From: Bog-756 sp963725275
GTDB taxonomy: Bacteria; Actinomycetota; Acidimicrobiia; Acidimicrobiales; RAAP-2
Length of the DNA: 64,000 nucleotides
Direction of reading: 5' to 3'
NCBI GenBank assembly: GCA_963725275.1
Contig: CAVRXS010000001.1
Coordinates: forward strand, 62,001 to 126,000
Shown: positions 52,483 through 62,021 of the stretch, piece after piece
Position numbering within the stretch: position 1 is the first letter of the stretch
How the letters are laid out: every line of letters begins with the position of its first letter
Position numbers and translations under genes: made by a program
Notes under the pieces: generated by a model
Seen by the model: only the letters and a program-made list of their open reading frames with translations
Told to the model about the DNA's origin: nothing
Database searches by the model: none

Positions 52483-54034
52483 ATGACCAACGAGCGCCAT
52501 TTGGGTACTCGAGCCGAGGTGCACCCTGACCGACCCGCCGTCGTCATGGCCGGGTCGGGATCTGTGACGACCTACCGGGAGCTCGATGAACGCTCCAACC
52601 GGCTGGCCCACCTGTTGCGAGACGCCGGTCTGCGAACCGGCGACCACATAGCGCTGATGATGGAGAACGGTTCGGAGTTCCTGGAGGTCGCCTGGGCGGC
52701 GCAACGAACGGGTCTCTACTACACCGCGCTCAACAGCCACCTTCGTCGGAGCGAAGCACAGCACATCCTCGACGACTGCGGGGCCACCGCTTTGTTCATT
52801 ACGGCAGGGTTGGCCCACATCGCCGGCGAGCTCGACCTGCAGCGGATCGGACTCTGCATCGTGGCGGGGGGCGAGGCAACCGGCTTCCTACAGTACGACG
52901 ACGCGCTGGCACGGTGGCCTGCAACCCCGATCGTGGACGAAGCCGAAGGCCGGGAGATGCTCTATTCGTCAGGAACCACCGGATCGCCCAAGGGCGTGCG
53001 CAAGCTCCTGTCCGCCGCACCGATGGGCGATCCGACCGCGACCCCGGTCATGCTGGCGACGAACTTCGCCCGGGTCGGAATCGACGAGCACTCGGTCTAC
53101 CTCTCCCCTGCTCCGCTCTATCACTCGGCTCCCCTCGTCTACTCGATGGCGATGCACCGGCTCGGTGCCACCTGCGTGGTCATGGAGTCGTTCGACCCAG
53201 CGATGTGCCTCGAAACCATCGAGCGGTACCGGGTCACGCATGCACAATTCGTTCCCACCATGTTCACCCGCATGCTCCGGCTGACGGACGAGGAGAGGGA
53301 CTCCTATGATCTCTCGAGCCTGCAGTGGGTCGTCCACGCGGCTGCTCCCTGCCCGGTGACGGTCAAGCAGCAGATGCTCGACTGGTGGGGAATGATCATC
53401 CACGAGTACTACGCAGGGACCGAGGACATCGGATCAACCGCCATCACACCTGAGGAGTGGGTTGCACACCCCGGTTCTGTCGGGCGGCCCCTCAACGAAG
53501 TGCACATCGTCGGCGACGACATCGAGGTCGACCTGCCGGTGGGTGAGACCGGCAGTGTGTATTTCGCGGGTGGCCGGGCGTTCGAGTACCACAATGACCC
53601 CGAGAAGACCGGTCGCATGACCAACCAGCAGGGGTGGCGGACGCTGGGCGATGTGGGCTACCTCGACGCCGACGGGTATCTCTATCTCACCGACCGCGCA
53701 TCCGACATGGTCATCTCCGGTGGGGTGAACATCTATCCGCCGCGAGGCCGAGCAGGTTCTTGCGACGCATCCTCTGGTGGTCGACGTGGCGGTGTTCGGG
53801 GTCCCCGACGAGGAGATGGGAGAGTCGTTGCTGGCGGTGGTCCAGAAGCAACGCGGTGATGAATCGCTCACCGCGGCAGAACTCACGGCATGGTGTCGAG
53901 ACCGTCTTGCCACCTACAAGTGCCCCCGAGCGGTCGAGTTCATCACCGAGATGCCCCGCGACCCGAGCGGAAAGCTCTTCAAGCGACTCCTCCGTGAGCC
54001 CTACTGGAAGGATCGATCCTCTCGCATCGTGTGA
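52483..54034 (+). pseudogene. acyl-CoA synthetase, frameshifted in the C-terminal domain
   Basis: ANL-family ligase of 516 aa when joined. The N-terminal domain from ATG 52483 (GGGAGGTGATGCG upstream) has the P-loop SSGTTGSPKGVRKLL, the segment YYAGTEDIGSTAIT, and the hinge LTDRASDMVISGGVNIYP. There the frame breaks: PPRGRAGSC is nonsense, whereas deleting one C near 53737-53742 restores PREAEQVLATHPLVVDVAVF. The remainder, FGVPDEEMGESLLAVVQKQ and the catalytic Lys in DPSGKLFKRL, continues in the next frame to 54034. This is an extra base in a CCGCC run. Its stop overlaps the stop of the convergent amidotransferase gene by 34 bp. Confidence 0.85.
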
Positions 54035-54743
54035 CTGGGTGCTGCAACCATATGGGCGAAGCGACCACAGATCCGGTCGCGAACTGGGCCCAGCGCATCG
54101 AGACGGTCGTCGGTGGCGGCGATGGCCGTCGGGTCCTGGCCGGCGGACCGACCCTCATCCCCGAACGCACCGAGGAACCCCGACACCGCACGCTGGTCGA
54201 CCTCGACGTGGAACTGGAATCCCCAGGCGCGCGCCCCCACCCGGAAGGCCTGGTTGGCGTACGTTCGGCCGGCGGCCAGGTCGGTGGCGCCGAGGGGCAG
54301 ATCAAACGTGTCGCCATGCCAATGCAGAACGGTCAGCGGACTGGGAACTCCCTGCGAGCATACGGATCGGAGGCTGCGTCCGCAGTCAATTGGACCGGTC
54401 CCCACCCGATCTCCGGTCCGGCATCTCCGACGAAGACCCGGCTTCCTGCAGCGACTGCGAGGAGCTGCGCCCCGAGACAGATCCCGATCGTGGTGATCCC
54501 ACGGTCGAGTGATTGTGAGAGGAGGGCGATTTCGCCTGTTCTCGACCGGAACTCGTGATCATCGACTGCCGACATCGGTCCCCCCATCACCGCCAGGCAG
54601 TCAAACGCCGAGACATCGTCAGGCAGGGGATCACCTGCGAACAGCCTCCGGGTATCGACCGCGATGCCTGCTGACGACAGGGCATCGCCAACTGCGAAGC
54701 TCTCTTCGGCCTCGACATGCTGGAGAATCAGGCAGGTTGGCAC
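54001..54743 (-). pseudogene. type 1 glutamine amidotransferase-like protein, frameshifted
   Basis: Class I glutamine amidotransferase (GMP-synthase-like, stand-alone), 247 aa when joined. Start GTG 54743 with GAGGGA upstream: PTCLILQHVEAEESFAVGDA. AVMGGPMSAVDD is the oxyanion loop; ITTIGICLGAQLLAVAAGS holds the nucleophile Cys89. The frame then breaks near 54351-54363, after SDPYA. Adding one base restores GVPSPLTVLHWHGDTFDLP and AWGFQFHVEVD, where the catalytic His and Glu lie, ending at TAG 54001. So one base is missing here, unlike the neighbouring +1 events. Family function (often gamma-glutamyl ester or amide cleavage) is not specified by context. Confidence 0.8.
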
Positions 54744-55016
54744 AAGTCCCTCTATCGCATGCGTACGGCGGGAACGATCAGCACACAAGGCGTCCCGAGG
54801 GTCTTCGTACCACATCCGCCACGGGGCTCGCCGTCACCTGGGCCAGAATCCCCACTGTGTCTGGCCCACCCATCGGCTCCTGCCTGGGCTCCGTTGTCGA
54901 GTGCCTGGTTGAGGACCCGATCCTCATCCCTCGTTGATGGCACAATACGACGCAATTCCCTAGGAGACGACGAGGCGTACCCGGCGATCAGGCCCTTCAA
55001 TCTGAGGTTGCAGACA

Positions 55017-56798
55017 ATGACCCAACCTATCGAGGACTACGCGATGATCGGCGATACCGAGACTGCCGCGCTTGTCGGACGAGATGGTTCCATCGATTGG
55101 CTTTGCCTTCCTCGGTTCGATTCAGCGAGTTGCTTCGCCAAACTGCTCGGAGAGGATCGGCACGGCCGCTGGCAGTTGACCGCTGAGGAACCGGTCACCT
55201 CCCACCTGCGCCACTATCGGAGTAAGTCGATGGTGCTCGAGACCGAGATCACCACCGGCACCGGCGTCGTCCAGGTGGTCGACTTCATGCCTCCCCGGCA
55301 TCATCATCCGAGAGTTGTCCGGATCGTACGGGGCGTTGAGGGAGAGGTGCAGATGCGGACCGAGTTGGTCATGCGCTTCGGGTATGGATACGACGTTCCA
55401 TGGGTCCGTCGAACGGACCGCGGTCTTATCGCCATTGCCGGACCGAATGCCCTCGTTCTCGACTCTCAGATCGAGCTCAAGGGCGTCCAGAAGCGCCACG
55501 AGGCCCACTTTACGGTCCATGCCGGGGACGAGGTGGCACTGGTCCTCTCTTGGTACCGGTCTCACGAGGATCCACCGTTTGTACTGGATACCACACGCGC
55601 ACTCGATGAGACGATGAAGTTTTGGGGGGATTGGTGCGCTGACATTCTTCCGGTGCACGGCGAATGGGGCGATCTCGCATTGCGGTCGCTCATTACGTTG
55701 AAGGGGCTGACCTACGGTCCGACAGGTGGCATCGTCGCCGCCGCGACGACATCGCTCCCCGAATCCCTCGGCGGCGTGCGCAATTGGGACTACCGCTATT
55801 GCTGGGTCCGTGATGCAGCATTCACGCTCGAGACCCTGATCGAATCGGGCTTGCGTGAAGAAGCACGGAGTTGGCTGGCATGGCTGGGGCGCGTTGCCGC
55901 CGGCGATCCCGATCAACTGCAGATCATGTATGGACCAGCCGGTGAACGTCGGTTGACCGAAATGGAGGTCGACTGGCTTCCCGGCTATGAGGGATCATCG
56001 CCGGTGCGGATCGGCAATGCCGCCTCCGGGCAGTTCCAACTCGACGTCTACGGCGAGCTCATGGACGCCATCGATCGGGCTCGCTCCTACGGCATTGCCG
56101 TGCACCCGGTCATCTGGCGGATCCAGATGGCGATCATGGGATTCCTCGTGGACCACTGGTCCGATCCTGACGACGGAATCTGGGAGGTCCGTGGTCCTCG
56201 TCGACAGTTCACCCACTCCAAGGTCATGGCCTGGGTCGCCTTCGACCGAGCCGTTCGCGGTGTCGAACTCCACGGTCTGGAGGGACCTGCCGACGAGTGG
56301 AGCGCCATCCGAGATGCGATCCATGCCGATGTGTGCGCGAAGGGATGGAACGCCGACGTCGGGGCGTTCACTCAGTCCTATGGAGCCCTCGAACTCGATG
56401 CCAGCCTGTTGATGATGCCGCTCGTTGGATTCCTCCCCCCCAACGACGAACGAGTGGTCCAGACCGTCGAGACCATCCAAAAGCACCTCACAAGGGACGG
56501 GTTCGTCCTCCGATACGAGAACGAATCGGGGGTGGACGGGTTGCCGGGCAGCGAGGGAATGTTCCTCCCGTGCACCCTCTGGATGGTCGGCTGCCTGCGG
56601 CGCATGGGCCGGCTCGAGGAGGCCACGGCCGTCTTCCGACGGGTTGCCGCCCTGGTCAACGATGTCGGACTGATCTCCGAGGAATATGACCCTGGCAGCC
56701 GACGCTTACTTGGGAACTTTCCCCAAGCCTTCACCCACGTGGGAATCGTGAACGCCGCACGAGGCTTGAGTGCTTCATATGACGCGAACCACATCTGA
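55017..56798 (+). CDS. glycoside hydrolase family 15 (glucoamylase/trehalase type), second copy
   Basis: 593 aa cytoplasmic enzyme. IEDYAMIGDTETAALVGRDG and SIDWLCLPRFDSASCFAKLL open the N-terminal beta-sandwich. NWDYRYCWVRD (256-266) begins the (alpha/alpha)6 barrel; GYEGSSPVRIGNAASGQFQL follows, and EEYDPGSRRLLGNFPQAFTH near the C-terminus contains the base Glu. It matches trehalose-type GH15 proteins more closely than the first copy at 19789, because it retains QLDVYGELMDAIDRARSYGI. The start at ATG 55017 has TGAGG upstream; the frame is open to 54717 but that extension looks non-coding. 97 nt separate it from the SnoaL-like gene downstream. Confidence 0.92.
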   Translation: MTQPIEDYAMIGDTETAALVGRDGSIDWLCLPRFDSASCFAKLLGEDRHGRWQLTAEEPVTSHLRHYRSKSMVLETEITTGTGVVQVVDFMPPRHHHPRVVRIVRGVEGEVQMRTELVMRFGYGYDVPWVRRTDRGLIAIAGPNALVLDSQIELKGVQKRHEAHFTVHAGDEVALVLSWYRSHEDPPFVLDTTRALDETMKFWGDWCADILPVHGEWGDLALRSLITLKGLTYGPTGGIVAAATTSLPESLGGVRNWDYRYCWVRDAAFTLETLIESGLREEARSWLAWLGRVAAGDPDQLQIMYGPAGERRLTEMEVDWLPGYEGSSPVRIGNAASGQFQLDVYGELMDAIDRARSYGIAVHPVIWRIQMAIMGFLVDHWSDPDDGIWEVRGPRRQFTHSKVMAWVAFDRAVRGVELHGLEGPADEWSAIRDAIHADVCAKGWNADVGAFTQSYGALELDASLLMMPLVGFLPPNDERVVQTVETIQKHLTRDGFVLRYENESGVDGLPGSEGMFLPCTLWMVGCLRRMGRLEEATAVFRRVAALVNDVGLISEEYDPGSRRLLGNFPQAFTHVGIVNAARGLSASYDANHI

Positions 56799-56894
56799 GG
56801 TCCAGGTGACCCGACCAATAGACGGTGCCTGGCATGCTTCGTTCATCTCGGGTTCCCTGGGCCGAAGGACAAGGGAGTCATCTAGGATCAGTCA

Positions 56895-57302
56895 GTGGTG
56901 AGTACGCCAGAGCCTCAGCGCATGATCAACGCAAGACGGTTCCTTCTCAGCTATTCGAAAGAGCACGTCGACGACGCTGTAGAGCTACTGTCGCCCCACG
57001 TCGTCTATTCGGTATCAGGACACAGCCAGCTTTCCGGGGTGTTCCACGGGCCCGACGAGGTGCGGCGACACATTGTCAAGCTGATCGACTTCTCCCGAGG
57101 CACATTTGAAGTGCTGAAGTGGATCGATTGGATGATCGGTGAGACGCACATCACGGTGCTTCAATATGCTCAGGCTCAAACTGATGGCCGCATCTACCGG
57201 GGACGTCACATGTACCTTCTCGAGTTCGACCCGGACGACCTTCTGTCCGGCATTACAGTCTTCTTCGAGGATCAAGCAGCTGCTGACCGGTTCTTCGTGT
57301 AA
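56895..57302 (+). CDS. SnoaL-like (NTF2-fold) domain protein
   Basis: 135 aa small alpha+beta barrel. The N-terminal helix RMINARRFLLSYSKEHVDDA, then VELLSPHVVYSVSGHSQLSG, FHGPDEVRRHIVKLIDFSRG and strand-rich ITVLQYAQAQTDGRIYRGRH and YLLEFDPDDLLSGITVFFED. This is the pattern of ketosteroid-isomerase/SnoaL-like proteins (polyketide cyclase, nuclear transport factor 2 fold). The start is GTG 56895 with little ribosome binding site. Codon use is less GC-biased than the neighbours. Function cannot be set; an isomerase or a stress protein are both possible. Confidence 0.72.
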   Translation: MVSTPEPQRMINARRFLLSYSKEHVDDAVELLSPHVVYSVSGHSQLSGVFHGPDEVRRHIVKLIDFSRGTFEVLKWIDWMIGETHITVLQYAQAQTDGRIYRGRHMYLLEFDPDDLLSGITVFFEDQAAADRFFV

Positions 57303-57521
57303 TACAGCTGATCCCTTCTCCCCATGCGAAGTTGGCGACAGTTTCCCGGGCCCCTTCGGATTCCCTTGGGGATTTGGTGGTGGCGAAGTCTGAGCCTGGT
57401 CGGAGTGAGGGGTCAGCCAGCTGATGACAAACGGCTCGACGATCCCGGCGCTCGTCGCTGCAGGACGATCCCACCGATCCCCTGTCCTACGGCACGGGCG
57501 AGGTCCCGGACGAGTAGGTAC

Positions 57522-58763
57522 TCAGGTTGCTGACGGATTCTCCAGTACGAGGGCGACGCCCTGACCCGACCCGACGCACACACCCAGGATTCCGAACCTC
57601 GCGGCACGCAGGTGGAGCTCGGTGGCCAGTGTAAGAACGTAGCGGGTACCTGACGAACCAAACGGGTGGCCGATTGCCACAGCACCCCCATTCGGGTTGA
57701 GCCGCTCGTCGGGAACTACGAAGCCGTCCAGTTGTCGGGGCAACTCTCGCAGCACGCCGAGGGCCTGGGCAGCAAAGGCCTCATGGACTTCCCATATGGC
57801 GATGTCGTCCGGGCCGATGTGGGCCCTCCGCAGTGCCTCGGCCATGGCGAATGCAGGGGCGATCCCCATGTACTGCGGATCGAGGGCATAGGTGGCCGAC
57901 GCCACGACTCGGGCCAAGGGCTCCACGCCCAATCCTTCTGCCGCCGTCTTGCTGGCCAAGACGACGGCGCTCGCGCCGTCGCTCAGAGGTGAGGAGTTCC
58001 CGGCGGTCATCTGGGTCGTGTTCGGCTGCGGCGGGAGTGCGGCCAATTGCTCTTCGGTCGTATCCCCCCTGATGATCTCGTCGTGCTCGAAGACGCGAGC
58101 CGGTTGCCGACGATCAGCGGCGATCTCGACGGGATGGATCTCCTGGGCCAGTCTGCCCGAATCACGGGCGGCTGCAGCGTGAAGATGCGAGCGCAGAGCA
58201 AACGCGTCGATCTCCTTGCGACTCAGCTCGTAGCGATCGGCGACGTTCTGGGCGGTCTTGATCATCTCAACGTAGGCATTGCGGGCAAGCAACGTCGGGT
58301 TGGGCGGACCACCTGCCCCTGCCCACATCGTGTCGAGCAAGAACACCGGGCCGCGGGGGCTGAACGGAGCATCGCCCTTCATGAACGCCCACCCCGACCT
58401 GGACATCGATTCGACCCCGCCGGCCAGACCGACACCGAGCTCGTCGCTCCGGATCGCGTGTGCGACTGAGATGGCGCACGTGAGTGAGGACGCACAGAAG
58501 CGATTCACGGTCACTGCGGGCACAGAGTCGGGGAAACCCGCGCCGAGGGCAGCCCAGCGCGCGATGTCGCCCATGCCCTCATGGGCCGGGTTTACGCAGC
58601 CGGCTGCGATGTCCTCGATCCGCTCGAGGGGGACGCCGACCTTTTCACAGGCGGCACGCATCGTCTGACCGAGCAGATCGTCGGTGCGAATATGGGAGAG
58701 GGAGCCTCCATAGCGCCCGACCGGTGTTCGCACACCACCAAGGATGAATGCATCAGTCGGCAT
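57522..58763 (-). CDS. acetyl-CoA acyltransferase (thiolase)
   Basis: 413 aa thiolase, likely of beta-oxidation type: releases acetyl-CoA from 3-ketoacyl-CoA. FILGGVRTPVGRYGGSLSHI begins the fold. Cys90 in TVNRFCASSLT is the acyl nucleophile. GNSSPLSDGASAVVLAS, WEVHEAFAAQAL (His) and NPNGGAVAIGHPFGSSGTR follow, and CVGSGQG near the C-terminus holds the second Cys. Unlike the thiolase at 42276, all catalytic residues are present. The ATG 58763 start is followed by a typical N-terminus. The 220 bp before its stop (57303-57521) hold nothing I can name. Confidence 0.94.
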   Translation of the reverse strand: MPTDAFILGGVRTPVGRYGGSLSHIRTDDLLGQTMRAACEKVGVPLERIEDIAAGCVNPAHEGMGDIARWAALGAGFPDSVPAVTVNRFCASSLTCAISVAHAIRSDELGVGLAGGVESMSRSGWAFMKGDAPFSPRGPVFLLDTMWAGAGGPPNPTLLARNAYVEMIKTAQNVADRYELSRKEIDAFALRSHLHAAAARDSGRLAQEIHPVEIAADRRQPARVFEHDEIIRGDTTEEQLAALPPQPNTTQMTAGNSSPLSDGASAVVLASKTAAEGLGVEPLARVVASATYALDPQYMGIAPAFAMAEALRRAHIGPDDIAIWEVHEAFAAQALGVLRELPRQLDGFVVPDERLNPNGGAVAIGHPFGSSGTRYVLTLATELHLRAARFGILGVCVGSGQGVALVLENPSAT

Positions 58764-58988
58764 TGCTGTCCGTCATCTCCAGCACCTCGGTTCTTGATCT
58801 CAGGTTATCTCGACGGGTCGTTCTCCGATCCTCCCCTGCCGGGTTGGTTGTCCCACCGTTGTTGTAGACCGGGAAGAGGGTCGCCGCAGGTTCGCGCTCC
58901 CGAGGCGGGACCTGGCTGGATCAGGTACATTCAGCGCGAGACGGGGATTCGAAGTGATCCGTCGCATCGGGCGCCGAAGGGAGCTGAT

Positions 58989-59437
58989 GTGGCCTGGTCG
59001 CAGGTGAGGAATCACCTACTGCAGTCGCTACAGAAGTCCGTCATCAACCCTGTAGTCAAACTGGCATGGGGACTGGGTTTACCTCCTCCCGGGGACGCGC
59101 TCCTTGAGACGATCGGGCGATCCACAGGACAGTCCCGGCGTACTCCCATCTGCAACGGACAGGACGGGGAGACGTTTTGGCTTGTCGCACAGAACGGTCG
59201 CCGATCGGACTATGTCCGAAACATCGAGTCGAACCCCCAAGTCAAGGTCAGGGCAGGACGAGGTGGTTGGCGAAGGGGGACGGCGACGATTCTCGACGAC
59301 GCTGACCCCAGCGAGCGCACCCGAATTCTGAGTGATGGCGACTTTTCCAGCTCTGCGTGGGTGCTTCAGGCAGCATGGGGGGCGACCCCTTGACCGTACG
59401 GATCGATCTCGATCCCCTCGACTCGGCCAAGAGCTGA
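58989..59437 (+). pseudogene. deazaflavin-dependent nitroreductase family protein, frameshifted near the C-terminus
   Basis: F420-dependent (Ddn-like) split-barrel protein, 149 aa when joined. Start GTG 58989 with AAGGGAG upstream. Frame one has INPVVKLAWGLGLPPPGDAL, IGRSTGQSRRTPICNGQDGE and FWLVAQNGRRSDYVRNIESN, the F420/FMN-binding split barrel, then VKVRAGRGGWRRGTATILDD. Near 59345-59355 the frame changes to nonsense (SSAWVLQAAWGATP). Adding one base restores LCVGASGSMGGDPLTVRIDL followed by DPLDSAKS and a stop at 59435-59437, the usual family end. A missing base in TTTTCCAG is the simplest explanation. It hints that the organism makes F420, a mainly actinobacterial and archaeal cofactor. 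Confidence 0.78.
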
Positions 59438-59672
59438 TCACGCCACTTCGGACCTGTTGCCGGCCATCTGTTCGGGACCTATTCTCCCGAGATCGCTGGC
59501 TCACGAGCTATCGGTGGCCGTCGAGAGTGTTCGACAAGTGTGTTGTAAGAAGCGAGACACGAGCTGGCAGCGCATGGATCCGTATGGCGGCCGATTGATC
59601 GATAAGGAGGGCGCACGATATGGATGAGCCTCGAATTCCTGATAAGCGAAGCACCCCTACCCACCGCTTACA

Positions 59673-61091
59673 GTGCGAATTGGTCGATGGGATGTGATAA
59701 CACGGCGACTCGAGCTCAAACTTCGACCTGTCGATGGCGCCAGCGGGTTGTCAGCGCCCTCTGGTCATCGACGAGTGAGCGAAACCTCACTGCTTCGACG
59801 CGGCGGACAGATCGTCGCGGTCGTCGCCCACCGGAGCGCCACGATTGGTTGGTACGCCGCAAGAGGCAAGCTTCGCCATCAAGAGGTCGACGAGGCTGGA
59901 TCCTTCCCGCGTCAGCTCCGACTTGCCCTCGAAGATCTCGGACCGACGTTCGTGAAGCTCGGACAACTCCTCTCGGGGAGATCGGACATCACCCCCCCAC
60001 AGGTGCAGCACGAACTCTCGAAGTTGCAGGATCACGCACCGAGCATTCCCAAGGCCAAGCTTCTCGAAGAACTGGAGCGGAGCCTGGGATCACCGTCGAC
60101 TGGTGCGTTTGCAACATTCGAGATGGCGCCCGTCGCGTGTGCGTCGATTGGTCAAGTGCATCGGGCCACGCTGCAGAACGGTCTTCGGGTCGCAGTGAAG
60201 GTACGCCGCCCAGGGGTCCTTTCTGACATCGACGACGACTTCTGGGTACTCGATAGATTCGCCCGCCTGGTCGCGCTCCTCTCGTCCCGAGTACGAGCAT
60301 ACGACCCGGTTGCAATCTCGAACGAGTTCGCCGCGCTGCTGCGGGCGGAGACCAACTTCACAACAGAAGCCGACAACCTCGAAGCGGTCCGAAAGACGTT
60401 CGTCGGGAGCGACGCCGTCACGATCCCACGCCTGATGGCCGATTTGAGTGGCGAATCTCTCCTGGTCATGGAGTGGATCGAGGGCATTCCTCTCAGCAAT
60501 CGGGAAGGTTTGGGAGCGGTAGGGGCTGATCGGGCTGGCCTCGCTCGGGCGCTCTTGCAGGCCTACGCAGTGATGATCTTCAACTCCGATCTCTTCCACG
60601 CCGACCCGCATCCTGGCAACATCATCGCCCTCGAGGACGGGCGCCTCGGCCTGATCGACTTCGGCGAGGTCGGTTCGGTCACGCCTGCCGAGCGCGCTGC
60701 TCTGCTGCAGATGATGGGCGCCGTACTCGGCCGGGACGGAGATGCCCTCGCGGAGGCAGTCCTCTCGGTCAGTCGTACCACGCGTGCGGTCGACCGCGCC
60801 GACCTTGGAGCCCAACTGGCGGAACTACTCCACCCGGTTGCGGACGCAAGTCTGAAGGACCTACGGCTCGGCAACGTATTGGGTCCACTACTTCACCTTC
60901 TGCGCAGCTCAGGGATTGTGCTCCCTTCTGACATGGCCGTCTTGATCAAAACGGTGATCGAATGCGAAGCGACGACCAACGAGCTCGACCCAACGCTGTC
61001 GATGCTCAGCCTCGTTGGCGAGCTCAGCACTTTTGTGCCGATGCCTCAAGCTACGCCACGTGAGACATCCCCCAGCGACCCGTCGGACTAA
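59673..61091 (+). CDS. ABC1/UbiB family protein kinase-like protein
   Basis: 472 aa atypical kinase, probably membrane-associated, of the COQ8/UbiB group that supports quinone or lipid metabolism. FVKLGQLLSGRSD (about 93-105) is the KxGQ motif specific to the family; CASIGQVHRATL is the Ala/Gly-rich loop (usually AASIGQV); AVKVRRPG carries the ATP-binding Lys. The catalytic loop is HADPHPGNI, the metal loop LIDFGEVG. The start is uncertain: GTG 59673 has no ribosome binding site and a TAA lies in frame at 59643, while AAGGAGG with ATG 59620 is out of frame by one base. A frameshift between 59620 and 59673 is possible. Confidence 0.9.
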   Translation: MRIGRWDVITRRLELKLRPVDGASGLSAPSGHRRVSETSLLRRGGQIVAVVAHRSATIGWYAARGKLRHQEVDEAGSFPRQLRLALEDLGPTFVKLGQLLSGRSDITPPQVQHELSKLQDHAPSIPKAKLLEELERSLGSPSTGAFATFEMAPVACASIGQVHRATLQNGLRVAVKVRRPGVLSDIDDDFWVLDRFARLVALLSSRVRAYDPVAISNEFAALLRAETNFTTEADNLEAVRKTFVGSDAVTIPRLMADLSGESLLVMEWIEGIPLSNREGLGAVGADRAGLARALLQAYAVMIFNSDLFHADPHPGNIIALEDGRLGLIDFGEVGSVTPAERAALLQMMGAVLGRDGDALAEAVLSVSRTTRAVDRADLGAQLAELLHPVADASLKDLRLGNVLGPLLHLLRSSGIVLPSDMAVLIKTVIECEATTNELDPTLSMLSLVGELSTFVPMPQATPRETSPSDPSD

Positions 61092-61180
61092 GCGGCGGCG
61101 CCAGGGAGCCTCCTGTTCGGCGAGAGGCCCGGGTAGCGGTCCGCACAACGGGTTCACCGAATGGGGCAAGGCCCACAAAG

Positions 61181-61222
61181 TGGAGATGGGGCTCGAACCA
61201 GCGACGCCTGCTTGCGATTTCG
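61181..61222 (-). other. tRNA- or tmRNA-like 3'-end remnant
   Basis: On the minus strand the sequence GGTTCGAGCCCCATCTCCAC is a T-loop (TTCGA) followed by a 3' acceptor-like ATCTCCA, the ending known from tmRNA. The T-stem is not well paired and no anticodon arm can be built, so it is a remnant or chance match, as attachment sites of integrative elements can be. The rest of the gap 61092-61371 has nothing else I can support. Confidence 0.35.
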
Positions 61223-61371
61223 AAAGGGCAACCGCCTGGACAGGCGGATTCCGGAAGCGTCCAGTTCAGATGCAGATTATGAGAGCCCGCTGAGCCCTGT
61301 CGGCGGCCGTTTGGTGAGAACGTCGCAGCGGTGAGATCTCTTGCCTGCCGCTGGTAGCCGTGAAGCGACCA

Positions 61372-62019
61372 TCATGCACCGCAGTTGATCCCGGAGGCCA
61401 CTTGTTGAGCGACTGTCAGTGATGACGCAGATGATCCGCAGAGCCCCGTCCATCGAAGCGGATACTGAGTGATGGGCTGGGACGGAGTAATGACGAGCAG
61501 ATCCTGGTTGGTGACCTCCAGCTGGACAGGGCCGTCCGGCAGCTCGGCTGGGTCTGTCGAGCCCGAGATGAGACCAGTCGCTCGGGTGCCGTTTACCGAC
61601 GCGAGACGGAGATCGGCGTGACTTGAAGGGGCAGTCGCTTCGGACTCGCCAGGCTCGGTGATGGGACCTGGCCAGTTCGCGGTGCCATTTCCGTCGGCTC
61701 CGATCGTGAGGGACGTCGTGTGGACGTGCCAGAAGCCGCCGAACTCACCAGCCGCGAGAGTGGGCGCCGCAGGCCGGGCCGGCGTGCTCGGATGCTCGGA
61801 CACGTTGACCGGTGGACGCGCCGGAGGAATCGGAGGAACCGGTCTGTTCGATCCTGCGACCCTGGCTGTGACTACGGCCGAGGCTGCAAGGAGGAGCACG
61901 ATGCCGAGGATGCCCAGCCGGCGGCGACGCTGACGACGCCGGGCCTCGCGAATCAGGACCTCGGTTGCCTGCTCGAGCACCGGATCACTCGGTGGAGCGG
62001 CTGTCTGCACGGTCATCAT
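61372..62019 (-). CDS. hypothetical membrane-anchored protein
   Basis: 215 aa. An N-terminal cytoplasmic stretch with EVLIREARRRQRRRR, one membrane segment LGILGIVLLLAASAVVTARV (35-54), a Pro-rich spacer (PVPPIPPARPPVNV) and an extracellular beta-rich domain with GGFWHVHTTSLTIGADGNGT and LEVTNQDLLVITPSQPITQY. Two Cys (LCGSSAS and INCGA) near the C-terminus may pair. I recognise no family. ATG 62019 and ATG 62016 are both usable starts. The codon use is less GC-rich than the operons to the left. A short inverted repeat overlaps the promoter region. Confidence 0.65.
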   Translation of the reverse strand: MMTVQTAAPPSDPVLEQATEVLIREARRRQRRRRLGILGIVLLLAASAVVTARVAGSNRPVPPIPPARPPVNVSEHPSTPARPAAPTLAAGEFGGFWHVHTTSLTIGADGNGTANWPGPITEPGESEATAPSSHADLRLASVNGTRATGLISGSTDPAELPDGPVQLEVTNQDLLVITPSQPITQYPLRWTGLCGSSASSLTVAQQVASGINCGA

Positions 62020-62021
62020 AG

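Noticed and set aside
54717..55016. 100-residue N-terminal extension of the second GH15 enzyme
   Set aside because: The stretch is open but Pro/Ser/Arg-rich and antisense to the amidotransferase N-terminus; the family starts at the ATG 55017 with IEDYAMIGD.
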